Part shown: in pieces, positions 51,694 through 63,207 of the stretch | Layout of the letters: each line of letters begins with the position of its first letter | Numbering within the stretch: position 1 is the stretch's first letter | NCBI GenBank assembly: GCA_001312325.1 | Contig: BBDJ01000014.1 | Span: 57,280-121,279 of the forward strand | Origin: Lysinibacillus pakistanensis | GTDB taxonomy: Bacteria; Bacillota; Bacilli; Bacillales_A; Planococcaceae | DNA length: 64,000 nt | Direction of reading: 5' to 3' | Translations under genes and position numbers: made by a program | The notes under the pieces: model-generated | Told to the model about the DNA's origin: nothing | The model's database searches: none | Seen by the model: the letters and a program-made list of their open reading frames with translations, nothing else

Positions 51694-54600
51694 TTATTGA
51701 GTCGGAGTCTCAGGTGGTGGAGTTGTATTACCGTTGTCTCCTCCATTATTTCCATTCCCGTTGTTTCCAGAGCCATTGCCGTTATTTGAGCTGTTGCCAT
51801 TATTTCCATTGCCCGTGCCATTGCCGTTATTGCCATTGTTTGAGCCGTTGCCATTACTGCTGGAACCATTGCCATTATTAGATCCATTCCCGTTATTACC
51901 ACCGGTTCCATTCCCAGAGCCATTGCCATTATTGCCAGTACCATCCTCAGGTGGCGTAATTGGAGGAATTGTCTCTTGATCGCCCTCCTGATCAGGTTCA
52001 TCCTCACTTCCTCCAGATGAAACCACATTTGATTGTGGAGAGGTTAAACCTGTGATATCTACAGCAACAACAACGTAGGCTTGTCCACTTGCAACTGTTA
52101 TGCTTTGAGTTGATTCAAGCACTGAATTGACAAGCGTATGACCACCGTTTGTCACATTATATATTCGGTAACCAACAACATCATTGGAAGAGCCAGACCA
52201 AGATAATGTGTTGCCATTAATCGATGCAGTTACTGCTGCTGGTGGGTTGCCATCTGCTGGGAAGTCAACCGCTGAAACAGATGAATTGGATAATGTCGAA
52301 TTTTTAGGTAGTAGACTAGCAGGGTTACCACCAAGTCGTCCAAGCATGCGTTTTATAAATGCTTGATTAATACCTGCGCCACCTGTTTTTACAAATTCTG
52401 GCGGTGTGCTAGGGAGAGCATTATATGTTTTCCCTTTAATCGTTACAACACTTGAAGACGCAAGGCTATCATCAGGTTGGGAAGGTAAAAAGACTTTTGC
52501 GTTAAACAAGTCAGATCGCACAAGTCCAGCGCTCGAACATGCTGCTGAAGGTGCTAAGCCAGAAATACCACAGAATGAAGCAGACACAACATTTTTTTGG
52601 CTGCTTAAATCTTGTTTTAGGGGCTATTAATTGCGGATCAACATCATAGACCGAATTCATTAATGTTCCCCATAGCTTGTTTATGCGCACACTAGGCTGC
52701 AAATACGTATTGTTAAATGCATATAAAGTTTTTTGTTTATCATAGCCCAACCATACACCCAGTGATACATTTGGGTTATAGCCAACTAGCCATACATCTT
52801 TATACTCTTGTGTAGTACCTGTTTTTGCAGCGAAATCGGCAGAGAATTTTAGCGTGTTTTTTTGCCATTGTACCTGTTCCCTTTGTTAAAACATCTCGTA
52901 GCATATCTGTAACGATATAAGAAGTTTCAGGACTGTAAACTTGTACAGGTTCAGCTTCATGTTTGTAAACGATATTTCCCTCTTGATCCTCAATTCTATC
53001 TATCATGTAGGCATCAATGAACTGACCACCATTTGCAAAGGTTGCAAAGGCATTTGTATTTTCTTCTACAGTTGTTCCTATTTCTAATGCGCCAATTCCT
53101 GTTGAAAGGTTTGTATAATCATTAGGGGCTAATTTAGTAAAGCCCATTTTTGCTAAGTAATCAGCAGGACGTTTATTAATAATATCATTGTATAAACGTA
53201 AGGCTGACAAGTTTTGTGAGTCTGCTAACGCTTCACGTGCAGGAATTAAGCCACGCTCATCACTTGTAATATAGTTTTTAGGACTCCATTTGCCGATAGA
53301 GAATTTTACGTCAACTAATGGACTACCTGCGCCAATTACACCATATTCAATAGCTGGTGCATAAACAAGTAATGGCTTCATTGTTGAACCGTTTGGGCGG
53401 AATGCCTGTGTTGCATGGTTTACTTCAGTTGTTTTAAAGTCACGACCACCTACAAAGCTTAAAATACGACCAGTAGTATTTTCAATTAAAATACTTCCTA
53501 CCTGTACTGGCATTTCTACATCTATTTCTTCACCTGTTACAGGATCTTTATCTTTTCCTGTATACGTATGACCATAATATTTAAAGTTCTCTGCTGCTTT
53601 TTGCATGGCATCGTACATATCTTTATTGATTGTTGAATAAATACGATAGCTTTAGAGCGGACATCACGATCTGCTAGAATCTTGTACTTATCTTTTAATT
53701 TTTCTTCATTCTTTAAGCGTTCAGGATCAATTCCATCTTCCGCTGCTAGTTTTTCAGCAATAATATCTGTTGCCCGACTTTCCAGCTCATATGTTAACCA
53801 TGGATAGCGGTCTTCTGGGCGCATTTCTGGTGAACGGAAGTCTGCTTTGATGTCATAGTTTAGTGCTGTTTGATACTGAGCTTCATCAATGTAACCTGCA
53901 TCCTTCATACGATAAAGGACGGTTTTCATACGATCAATACCGGGTTGAAGTGCTTCTTCACTTTTAAGTACACCTTTATTTGTAAAAGGTGTATAGGCAA
54001 AAGGTGCTTGTGGAATACCTGCTATGTACGCCGCTTGAGGTAGCGTTAAATCTTTTGCTTTGACACCAAATATACCTTCAGCTGCCGTCTCAACTCCTGC
54101 AATATTTCGCCCTGACGCATTACGACCATAAGGAATAATGTTTAAATAGGCCTCTAAAATTTCATCCTTTGTCATAAAGTGCTCTAATCGCATAGCAAGT
54201 AAAAGTTCTTTTGCTTTACGTTCATAGGATACTTCATTTGTTAATACTTGGTTTTTTATAAGTTGTTGTGTTAATGTAGAGCCACCTGTTTGTGTTGCAG
54301 AGTTTGTAACATCCTGAAGCAATCCTCGAATAACAGCCTTTGGCACAATCCCATTATGCTCACGGAAGTATTCATCTTCTGTTGCGAGAACGGCATTAAT
54401 AACATCAGGTGACACATTATTAAGTGTTGTTTCACGACGATCTAAATCAGTTCGCAATTTCCCGATATAAATATCATTGGCAAAATAAATCTCACTGGTA
54501 GAGTCATAGTTAAAAATAAGCTCTCGTAAATCTTTCTTAGAGCGTAACGGTTCTTCTTTTACGAGAGAAGCAAAATAGCCGGCACCCACTGAACCGGCAA

Positions 54601-54742
54601 ATACAGTGCCTACCAATGCAAAGACTAAAAATAGTAAAAATAAGTTCCAGGTAACACTACCTGAAATACGTAATCTCTTCATCCATTTTTGTTGAATTAA
54701 TTCATCGATCTTTGCATTGATTTTCTCAATCCAATCTTTCAA
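51694..54742 (-). CDS. ponA: Class A penicillin-binding protein 1 (transglycosylase/transpeptidase)
   Basis: Repaired length 1015 aa. Short cytoplasmic head, TM (about 28-55), GT51 glycosyltransferase with catalytic Glu in VLATEDEYFREHNG and GGSTLTQQLIKN, transpeptidase with SxxK in NGSTMKPLLVY, SxN in DSQNLSAL and KTGT near 52830. After the transpeptidase there is an FN3-like domain (PPAAVTASINGNTLSWSG...) and a ~75-residue Asn/Gly/Ser repeat tail ending TPPPETPTQ. Breaks: one base lost near 53640, surplus T near 52856-52862 and 52590-52596. Polymerises and cross-links peptidoglycan outside the membrane. Confidence 0.92.
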
Positions 54743-54804
54743 TGTATCGACCTCCTAAAATCTTGTTTATTATAGCACATATTGATTTGGCTCGAACATA
54801 GTTA

Positions 54805-54832
54805 TTGACAATCAAAAAGAATCGTATAGAAT
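54805..54832 (+). promoter_or_regulatory. Sigma-A promoter of the tyrS leader
   Basis: TTGACA at 54805-54810, 16-nt spacer, TAGAAT at 54827-54832, at the right distance upstream of the T-box leader. Confidence 0.7.
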
Positions 54833-54849
54833 AATGCTTATAGTTTTCT

Positions 54850-55083
54850 AGTGAAGAAGAGCTTGCAGTAGTTTCTATATTCCCTGTTTAGAGAGCCAGC
54901 GGTTGGTGAAAGCTGGTCATAGTGTAGAGATGAATTACGTGCTTGGAGCTTAGACGTGCGCGCCTGCGATAAAGGCGGTTGAATGAAGTGGAAGATGGAT
55001 GACATCTTCAAGCTGGGTGGTACCGCGTTAATTTACAATTTAACGTCCCTGCATGCAATTGTTTGCGTGTAGGGACTTTTTTT
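54850..55083 (+). ncRNA. T-box leader of tyrS
   Basis: The conserved T-box sequence TGGGTGGTACCGCG is at 55014-55027. Upstream is a Stem I region with an AGAGAGCC/GGTGAA pattern and a specifier-loop segment GAATTACGTG containing UAC (54936-54938), a tyrosine codon. Downstream is a terminator GTCCCT...AGGGAC followed by seven T (55045-55083) that competes with the antiterminator. Uncharged tRNA-Tyr would allow read-through into tyrS. Confidence 0.92.
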
Positions 55084-55106
55084 GTTCTCCCTACACGAGA
55101 TATTAA

Positions 55107-56519
<1,413 letters not shown>

Positions 56520-56591
56520 TAATCGTCACGTTTTAAGCTTTGTAATACACCTAGTTTTCCCTGTGCCCTTCAGAAGGATATTTTGCTTTAA

Positions 56592-57398
56592 TTATTTAAA
56601 AAAAATTGGAAGTTTTACATTTTCATAATTCTCAGGATGAAGCAATTTAGCAAGCTTTAATGCTCCCTCTAGTAGACGTGGGGATGGGCGACAATAAAGC
56701 CATTCCTCCATCACATGAAGTTGTTGTAATTGAACGGCTTGTAGCTCCTGCGCATGAGGACGTTTCAATAAATTTGCTGGTTGAATTCGCTCAAAGGCAA
56801 CACCTACCCAAGCCATCAAAATATAGTCAGGATTACGTTGTACTACTTCTGTCCAATCAGTTTGCACATTAGCTAATGCTACATCCTGAAAACAATTTTG
56901 ACCACCTGCAATAAAACTAATTTCAGTTAGCCAGTTTAATTTTCCAGCAGTAAAAATAGGATTTGGCCACCATTCCCAATAAAGGGTAGGCCTTTTAGCA
57001 ACTGTCTGAGCAATAGAACGTAAGTGTTCAATACATTGTAAATAACTCTCAGCTATGTTTTTAGCGCGGTCCTCAACACCACATGCTTTGCCTAAAGTAT
57101 GAAGATCCTGTGCAATTCCCTCTAAGGAATTAGCATTAAACACAATATGTGGTATATTTCTAGCTTGTAATGCTTCAATATTCTTTTCCATGCCAGGGAC
57201 ACTTAAGGATGCGAGTACAAGATCTGGTTGTAGTGCCTCTAATGCATCCATATTAATCGATAAATCTGGTCCGAGCTGGGGCAAGTCTTTCACTGCTAAT
57301 GGCCAATCAGAAAAATCATCAACACCAACAAGCTGATCCAGCAAACCTAAATACGCTACAAGCTCAGTATTACTAGGACAAATTGAAATTAAACGCAT
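56592..57398 (-). CDS. BtuF/FhuD-like (cobalamin-binding family) protein without signal peptide
   Basis: Intact, 268 aa. Type III periplasmic-binding-protein fold (PF01497): RLISICPSNTELVAYLGLLDQLVGVDDFSDWP, PDLVLAS, LYWEWWPNPIFTAGK, FIAGGQNCF, NPDYILMAWVG. Normally such proteins are secreted lipoproteins that hand vitamin B12 or a siderophore to an ABC importer; this one begins directly with the first strand, has no signal peptide, and no ABC genes are adjacent. It may be a cytoplasmic corrinoid-binding protein. Repeat copy D lies just upstream. Confidence 0.75.
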   Translation of the reverse strand: MRLISICPSNTELVAYLGLLDQLVGVDDFSDWPLAVKDLPQLGPDLSINMDALEALQPDLVLASLSVPGMEKNIEALQARNIPHIVFNANSLEGIAQDLHTLGKACGVEDRAKNIAESYLQCIEHLRSIAQTVAKRPTLYWEWWPNPIFTAGKLNWLTEISFIAGGQNCFQDVALANVQTDWTEVVQRNPDYILMAWVGVAFERIQPANLLKRPHAQELQAVQLQQLHVMEEWLYCRPSPRLLEGALKLAKLLHPENYENVKLPIFFK

Positions 57399-57440
57399 AT
57401 CCCTATACCCCCATTGTTTTTAAGAAAAGTATAGCGAGTA

Positions 57441-57741
57441 TAGGCGATACACACAATGAGCAAATGCTTCAGGGTTTTTTTCGAGCTCCCTTGAAAAGCT
57501 CCCCTTCAACATCCGCTGTGGCTTTAGGTCAACACAGTCGATCCCTCCAGAATGTGATGATCTTTGCCTGAGTTTCTCTATTTCAACGGACGTTTGTTAT
57601 CCTGCTGAATAGGGGAAAAATTGTATTTATCTCGTTGTCTATAGAGGTGGGGGTATTATGTACCTAATGTTTCGCTTTCAGTATAGAAACATTTTTTTGC
57701 TGTCGCTGCGCTTTCACACGGTAAATGCTAAATCGAGATAA
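57441..57741 (-). repeat. Dispersed intergenic element, copy D
   Basis: On the minus strand it starts TTTATCTCGATTTAGCA at 57742, has GAAAGCGCAGCGAC, the CCCCACCTCTATAGAC module, GAGATAAAT, TTTTTCCCCTATTCAGCAGG, GACCTAAAGCCACAGCGGATG and GGGGAGCTTTTCAAGGGAGCTCG. The terminal hairpin seen in the other copies is decayed. It ends about 43 nt before the start of the cobalamin-binding-like gene, which is on the same strand, and its beginning overlaps the alcohol dehydrogenase terminator. Confidence 0.75.
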
Positions 57742-57770
57742 ATAAAGGTATGCCTGCAAGAGACATACCG
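57741..57770 (-). terminator. Terminator after iron alcohol dehydrogenase
   Basis: On the minus strand GGTATG/CATACC hairpin followed by TTTATTTAT. Confidence 0.6.
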
Positions 57771-57781
57771 AGTAATTGTTT

Positions 57782-58988
57782 TTATGAAAGTGCAACAGCT
57801 TCCAGTGATTCTTCTTTTTTTCGTTACTGGACCCATTGCATTTGTAATAATTTGTTTAATATCTTCTAACGTTGCTTTACGTGGGTTTGTTGCAGCGCAA
57901 ACATCTAACATTGCGTTTTTCGCTAAAATTTCAATATCTTCGTCCTTCGCACCTAACTCACGGAAGCCACTAGGAATATTTAAATCATTTGATAATTTTT
58001 CTATAGCTTCAATCGCCTTTTCAGCAGCATCACGTTTACTTAGCCCCTCAACATTTTCACCTAATAACTCAGCAATTGTTGCAAAACGTTCAGTACGAGC
58101 TGTTAAGTTGAAGCGGCAAACATGTGGCAATAAAATGGCATTACATACACCATGTGGAAGGTTATAGAAGCCGCCTAATTGATGTGCAATGGCATGTACG
58201 TAACCAAGTGAAGCATTGTTAAATGCCATACCCGCTAAAAATTGAGCATACACCATCTGTTCACGTGCTTCTAAATCCGCACCATTTGCATAGGCACGCG
58301 GCAAATATTCTGGAACTAACTGAAGTACCTTTTCAGCACATGCATCCGTAATTGGTGTTGCATTTGTCGACACAAATGATTCGATTGCGTGTGTTAAGGC
58401 ATCTAAACCAGTTGCTGCAGTTAGAGCAGGAGGTAAGCCAATCATTAACTCTGGATCATTAATAGACAAAAGCGGCGTAACATGTTTGTCCACAATTGCC
58501 ATCTTCACCTTACGAGCAGTATCCGTGATAATCGTGAAACGAGTCATCTCACTAGCTGTACCAGCAGTCGTATTAATTGCGATTAATGGTACTAGTGGGT
58601 TTTGTGATTTGTCAACGCCTTCATAATCATGAATACGTCCACCATTCGAAGCAATAAGTCCGATACCTTTCGCTGCATCGTGGGCACTACCTCCTCCAAG
58701 AGAAACGATAGAATCACAGTTTTCTGCATGATACACTGCAATACCATCTTCAATGTTCTGATCTGTTGGATTTGGTTCTGCTTTCGGGAAAATTGCTACA
58801 TCAATTCCAGCAGCTGTAATGATGTTAGCAATTTGTTCAGAGAGACCTAATTTGTGTAAGCCCTCATCTGTTACGATTAATGTCTTTTTCACTTCTAAAT
58901 CATTTAAGCGTTTACCAACTTCTTGAATTGCTCCAGGTCCAAATAAGTTTGTTTTCGGCATTACAAATTGCTTTAGAACGTCTGACAT
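57782..58988 (-). CDS. Iron-containing alcohol dehydrogenase (group III)
   Basis: Repaired length 401 aa from ATG 58988 (AGGGGTTGG upstream). NAD-binding VSLGGGSAHDAAKGIG, INTTAGTASEMTRF, TGLDALTHAIESFVS, and iron-binding His residues in YVHAIAHQLGGFYNLPHGVCNA. Oxidises primary alcohols/reduces aldehydes; the preferred substrate (ethanol, methanol, 1,3-propanediol or butanol) is not readable. One surplus T near 57817-57823 alters the end; repaired it reads NAMGPVTKKEESLEAVALS. Confidence 0.9.
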
Positions 58989-59040
58989 ATTTCCAACCCC
59001 TTTAAAAAAAATTGTTATTGCTTGAATGATGGTGAACCAT

Positions 59041-59380
59041 CTTTCGAAATTCATCGTATTCTATTTTTTTATGAAAGTTCAACTCATATTTTTGTTAAAA
59101 TATCCCCGTTTTACCAAGTTGTTATTTTACAAAAAAGATGAACCATTTTATTGATGGCTGTACAATTAGATTACCTAGGGAAATTGATTTTAATACACTT
59201 TTTAAATGTTTTTTTTATAAAAGTAAAATATATTTTTTTGAGGAATTGGTTCTAAAATCAAGCTGGAATACATAGTAAAAAAACTGATATTTTATATTGA
59301 TTATAATGATAGTGTTTAAGTTGTTTTTCCTTATGCAATTACTATTTTAATGTACATAAAATTGTCATTATTTAGATGAA
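59041..59380. other. AT-rich gap upstream of the alcohol dehydrogenase
   Basis: About 340 bp between the divergent/convergent neighbours with no reading frame, repeat or obvious hairpin. It should hold the dehydrogenase promoter, but none is clear. Confidence 0.5.
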
Positions 59381-59756
59381 TTAATGGTTATTTTTTTGAG
59401 CTTTAAAAGTTGTAGTCAATGCAAGTAGTAAATATAGAACAATTGTATAGAGGAATAATCCACATATATAAAAAAATTGCTGTTGTATTTGTATGAATAG
59501 GGGGATTTCCACTATGAGTGTTGATATGGTATTCCTGTTGTTTAAAGCCAAACCAAATACCTGTTAATAGGAGAATCAATAATATAACCGCAAATAGCGT
59601 CTTTTTATGGAAAATGAGCCGCATTAGATTTTCTCTGAAAAGCGTTGAAAAAGAGCAGGGATGTTCAAAAGGTTTATTCCTATCAAATGGAACAATGAAA
59701 AATGTCATTAGTCCACTATAAATTAGGATCAGTATAACTAATTCATCAAGCTTCAT
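59381..59756 (-). CDS. Small membrane protein of unknown function
   Basis: Repaired length 124 aa from ATG 59756 (perfect AGGAGG upstream). Three hydrophobic segments: about 4-22 (ELVILILIYSGLMTFFIV), 53-70 (TLFAVILLILLLTGIWFGF) and, after removing a surplus T near 59471-59477, 92-112 (AIFYICGLFLYTIVLYLLLAL), where the unrepaired frame gives an unlikely hydrophilic tail. No family recognised. It is transcribed divergently from the tetR gene across a palindromic operator, suggesting shared control with the CPBP protease. Confidence 0.6.
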
Positions 59757-59874
59757 ATTATCCTCCTTTTACTTTGAATATTTCCTACATTTTACTTATT
59801 TCAAACAAAAAAAAGTTCCATTAGCTTCTTAAAAAAATTTTTCGTTTAGTAGATATTTTTGCAGGGATTTTTAA

Positions 59875-59904
59875 ATATTCATTGAATATTATTTCAATGA
59901 ATAT
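59875..59904. promoter_or_regulatory. Palindromic operator upstream of tetR
   Basis: ATATTCATTGAA and TTCAATGAATAT form a perfect 12-bp inverted repeat separated by TATTAT. It lies 25 nt before the TetR start and 118 nt before the divergent membrane-protein start: the expected size and place of a TetR autoregulatory operator. Confidence 0.7.
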
Positions 59905-59928
59905 ATTTTTAATGAAGGGGTGCTTACA

Positions 59929-60515
59929 ATGTCATTACGACATGAACAGAAGGAGCAACGAAAGGCCGTTATTTTAACATCTGCACTGGATTTGTTTATA
60001 CGGAAGGGATATGGGGAAACAAAAGTTGCCGATATTGCCAAAGCTGCTGATATGAGTATGGGATTGCTTTTTCATTATTTCGACTCTAAGGAAAAACTTT
60101 ATGAAGAGCTTATTCGAATAGGCTGTGAACGACTTAAAATGGATTTTCACTTTACTGATGAATCACCATTAGACACGTTTAAGGTAGTTGTTGAGGAGTT
60201 ATTTAATATGATTTGTACAAATCCATCTGCTGCAAAAATGTTTGTATTGATGGAAAATGCCCAGCATCTTGAACATTTGTCAGAGGATTTAAAGGAAATG
60301 CTTGCTGAAGCAGACAAATTAATAAAAAGGAGTATCCCTTTAATTGAAAAGGGACAATTGTTAGGTGAAATCAGGCAAGGGAATCCAGAAGCCTTGCAGT
60401 GTCATTTTGGTGTTCTATACAAGGAATTGCTCAATATATTGCGCTACATCCAGAAACACCTTGTCCTAATACTATATGGATTCTTTCGATACTTGAAAAC
60501 AAGGAGGTTAATTGA
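59929..60515 (+). CDS. TetR-family transcriptional regulator
   Basis: Repaired length 195 aa from ATG 59929 (GAAGGGG upstream). N-terminal HTH: RKAVILTSALDLFIRKGYGETKVADIAKAADMSMGLLFHYFDSKEKLYEELI. The C-terminal ligand domain is not diagnostic. One G is missing near 60430; with it the end reads IAQYIALHPETPCPNTIWILSILENKEVN and stops at 60515, 3 nt before the next gene, rather than running into it. The CPBP gene's GGAGG lies inside its last codons. Confidence 0.85.
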
Positions 60516-60517
60516 AG

Positions 60518-61393
60518 ATGAAAACATCCCGGAGAAACATAATGATCTTTATTGTTGTTGTGTTACTGTGTGGTTGGTTTGGTGTGTTAGTGGATAAATT
60601 GATTCCAGAGCAGCCTCAGGGAGATACTCTTGGTATGGGAATTTGGCTCATATCTCCGCTGCTTGCAACCATCCTGTTACGTTCCTTTGCAGGAGATGGT
60701 TGGCGGGATATAGGTTTATTGCCTAATTTTAAGGGCAATTTAAAATGGTATGTCATTGCACTTTTCATTTATCCAGCAGTCACAACTTTAGTACTTTTAA
60801 TTAGCTATGTTTTCAACTGGATGGACTTTTCAGCCTTTAATCTAAGCACTGTATTATCTGTGTTTCTTAGTGGATTACTTATTCAATTCGTTAAAAACTT
60901 TTTCGAGGAATCCGTATGGAGAGGTTATCTCACAAGTAAGCTTTCAAATTTAAAGTTGAATGATTTTTGGCTCTATCTAATTGTTGGTGGTGTTTGGGGT
61001 GCATGGCATATCCCGTACTTTCTTGTGTTTTTATCAGAGAGTGATATCATCAGTGTACTTCCTGTCAATAGATGGCTATTTACAATAATAGGTATCGTCA
61101 CGATGATTTGCTGGACAGTGATGTACACAGAAATTTACTTAATGACAAGGAGTATATGGCCGCTTGTCCTTATGCATATGACTGAGGATGCACTTGTTAA
61201 TCCACTTATTCTTGATGGCTATATCAAACTTGCTCAGGGAAAAGAATTTCTCGTTTCCCCATCTGCAGGGATTTTAACTACTTGTCTATATCTCGTAGTT
61301 GGATGGTTATTGCGGATGAAACGGAAAAAAATGAGGAGCGGGTACGGAGTAAAATCTACGGTAATAGTTAATGATCAATTTTTAAAACGGTAA
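60518..61393 (+). CDS. CPBP-family intramembrane metalloprotease (ABI/Rce1-like)
   Basis: Intact, 291 aa, from ATG 60518 with AAGGAGG 11 nt upstream. About 8 TM helices. The CPBP motifs are complete: EExxxR in NFFEESVWRGYLTSKL, FxxxH-like WGAWHIPYF, and a third block LMHMTEDALVNP. Such proteases process prenylated or bacteriocin-related peptides or confer self-immunity; the substrate is unknown. Cotranscribed with the upstream tetR gene. Confidence 0.87.
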   Translation: MKTSRRNIMIFIVVVLLCGWFGVLVDKLIPEQPQGDTLGMGIWLISPLLATILLRSFAGDGWRDIGLLPNFKGNLKWYVIALFIYPAVTTLVLLISYVFNWMDFSAFNLSTVLSVFLSGLLIQFVKNFFEESVWRGYLTSKLSNLKLNDFWLYLIVGGVWGAWHIPYFLVFLSESDIISVLPVNRWLFTIIGIVTMICWTVMYTEIYLMTRSIWPLVLMHMTEDALVNPLILDGYIKLAQGKEFLVSPSAGILTTCLYLVVGWLLRMKRKKMRSGYGVKSTVIVNDQFLKR

Positions 61394-61472
61394 TTACTAA
61401 ATGGCTTATAATTCACATTGATGTAGTGATGAGCAAAAAACTAAATAAGCAATAAAAGGTCAAGATAAATTT

Positions 61473-61535
61473 TTGAACTGCATCTCGAAAGTTTTACATC
61501 TAAGATGCAGTTCAATGTGTTTGCTTGGGTTTTTT
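61473..61535 (+). terminator. Hairpin after the CPBP gene
   Basis: TTGAACTGCATCT pairs perfectly with AGATGCAGTTCAA; a T-rich stretch follows about 10-20 nt later. Confidence 0.65.
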
Positions 61536-61950
61536 GATTTATGTAGTTACCTCTTATAAATATTTAATTGCTTTTGCTTGTATATATTTACTATATCCCT
61601 TTTTATACCTGAAAAATGAAAATTTCGGATTTGAACTTTCGTATTAATTGAAAAATAATAAATTTTTAGGAGGTAGTGTATGTTTAAATCATAAAATGGG
61701 CTATTTTTATGAAACTGTTTCAATTATTAATCAAATTGATCCAACGTATTTTTCAAAGAAATAATATTTTCTGTATTTACTGTATACAAATAGTAGTTGT
61801 TAAAGCCCTTGTCATCACCTTCTATTTCGCAAAAAAATGAAGTATCATCTATCAAAATCTAAACAAGAAGGGGCTGTCCAGAAAGTCCCTTTTTATATTG
61901 ACAATACATTCCATCTTATCTATTGTTATAGGTAGATTGGGGATATTAAA
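61536..61950. other. Gap before the Cse60-like gene
   Basis: AT-rich. A perfect AGGAGG at 61669 precedes ATG 61680, but the frame stops after four codons; if one A were missing it would open to about 55 mostly hydrophobic residues, which I cannot confirm. AAGGGGCT/AGTCCCTTTTT at about 61868-61896 is a terminator-like hairpin. Confidence 0.4.
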
Positions 61951-62130
61951 GTGGCAAAAGTAAGAACCAAAATTCTTGAAGCCCAAGATTTATATGATAT
62001 AGAAGACAAAGTAAATACATACTTGGATTATTTACAAGAAGGAACATACATCGATATAAAGTTTTCTACTGTTTTGCATCATAACAACATTAAAACATAC
62101 ACAGCACTTATTGTTTATAAAACTAATTAA
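61951..62130 (+). CDS. Small protein resembling sporulation protein Cse60
   Basis: 59-aa frame from GTG 61951 (GGGGAT 8 nt upstream): starts MAKVRTKILEAQDLYDIED, has YIDIKFSTVL and ends TALIVYKTN. The strand pattern (short N-terminal strand, helix, then YIDIKYS-like and ALIIY strands) fits the Cse60 family of small Bacillus sporulation proteins. Family assignment is from memory. It is followed by a GGTCACA...TGTGGCT hairpin. Confidence 0.5.
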   Translation: MAKVRTKILEAQDLYDIEDKVNTYLDYLQEGTYIDIKFSTVLHHNNIKTYTALIVYKTN

Positions 62131-62286
62131 GGTCACATCTAACAAGGTGTGGCTTTGCAACTTTATTAGTAAATGTAAAAATTTCATTTTAGTCTTACTT
62201 TTGTTCCTATTTAAATTAATTTGACCTTCACACAATGTTAAGGTTCATAATATGCGGTATTAATTTGAAATAAAAGGAGAGTTATT

Positions 62287-62846
62287 ATGAATATGGAGTT
62301 CAATTTTGAAGATTTCCCTAAATTGGAAACGGAACGCTTTATCCTTCGAAAAGGAATAGTTGATGATTCCCAAGATATTTTTATGCTTTATTCTGATGAA
62401 AATGTAGTTAAGTATATTCCATTAACATTATTTACTTCAGTAGAAGATGCAATTTATGAAATAAATTGGTATGATAAAATTTTCAAAGAACAGACAGGTT
62501 TAAGATGGGTAATCGAAGAAACTAAAACCAAAAAAAAGTGATTGGAACATGTGGTTATTTGAATTATGAAAATAAACATAACCGAATAGAAATTGGATAT
62601 GATTTAAAACCTGAATATTGGGGAAAGGGTATTATGCAAGAGGCTTTAAGTAGCATAATCCACTTTGCCTTTACGACAATGGGAATTAATAAGATCGAGG
62701 CAAAAGTAGAACCAGAAAATACATCATCTATAAGATTGTTGGAGAAATTAAATTTTTGTCAAGAAGGTATTTTGAGACAACATGAATATGAAAACGGGAA
62801 GTATATTGATCTTGCCATATTATCAATTTTGAAAAGTGAATATTAG
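62287..62846 (+). CDS. GNAT acetyltransferase (RimJ/RimL type)
   Basis: Repaired length about 186 aa. Begins FPKLETERFILRKGIVDDSQDIF, typical of RimL-like enzymes acting on N-terminal or small amine substrates; the acetyl-CoA site is IGYDLKPEYWGKGIMQEAL, and NTSSIRLLEKLNFCQEGILRQ closes the fold. An 8-A run at 62530-62537 must be 6 or 9 to join the halves. AGGAGAG ribosome site. Substrate unknown. Confidence 0.83.
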
Positions 62847-62850
62847 AAGG

Positions 62851-62893
62851 TTATGAAGAAGGTCACACTTCAAATGAGTTGTGGCTTTTTATT
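62851..62893 (+). terminator. Terminator after GNAT gene
   Basis: AAGGTCACACTT/AGTTGTGGCTT imperfect hairpin followed by TTTTATT; a similar hairpin follows the Cse60-like gene at about 62129-62155. Confidence 0.5.
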
Positions 62894-62920
62894 ATGACTT
62901 TAAACTATGAAGAATATTAA

Positions 62921-63112
62921 GCTGTACTTGTATGGGCGTATAACAAGGCTGTAGAGCGTACTAGTGTGAAGCCTAGTAAATCATCCCCTGTGGAGGGTAA
63001 AGCGCACAGGGAACGTTCAGTACCTTTCTATAACTGGTTAGAGAAAAGGGATAGTCTTCCACAATCAATAGTGCATAGTGAACCATCGTTAGATAATTGG
63101 CTGGAATGGTAA
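62921..63112 (+). pseudogene. C-terminal fragment of a phage replisome/DnaD-like protein
   Basis: An open stretch with no start codon, preceded by a stop: WAYNKAVERTSVKPSKSS, then RSVPFYNWLEKRDSL and ending SEPSLDNWLEW. The x-FYNWLEKR and final NWLEW pieces resemble the tail of phage replication-initiation (replisome organiser) proteins. It looks like a decayed remnant; the rest is not visible upstream. Assignment is tentative. Confidence 0.35.
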
Positions 63113-63207
63113 ATGAAATGGATGTACCAATAAATGTTAATTTAAGATAATGTTAATCTAAAGAAGGAGGTTATAGTGTTTGAAGAGTATTAAAGGGGGA
63201 CTATATT

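Noticed and set aside
51734..51979. Plus-strand Pro/Leu-rich open frame
   Set aside because: Antisense shadow of the Asn/Gly-rich tail of PBP1.
61868..61896. IS-element end (GGGGCTGTCCAGAAAGTCCC)
   Set aside because: The sequence resembles some insertion-sequence termini, but no transposase or matching opposite end is present; a simple terminator hairpin suffices.
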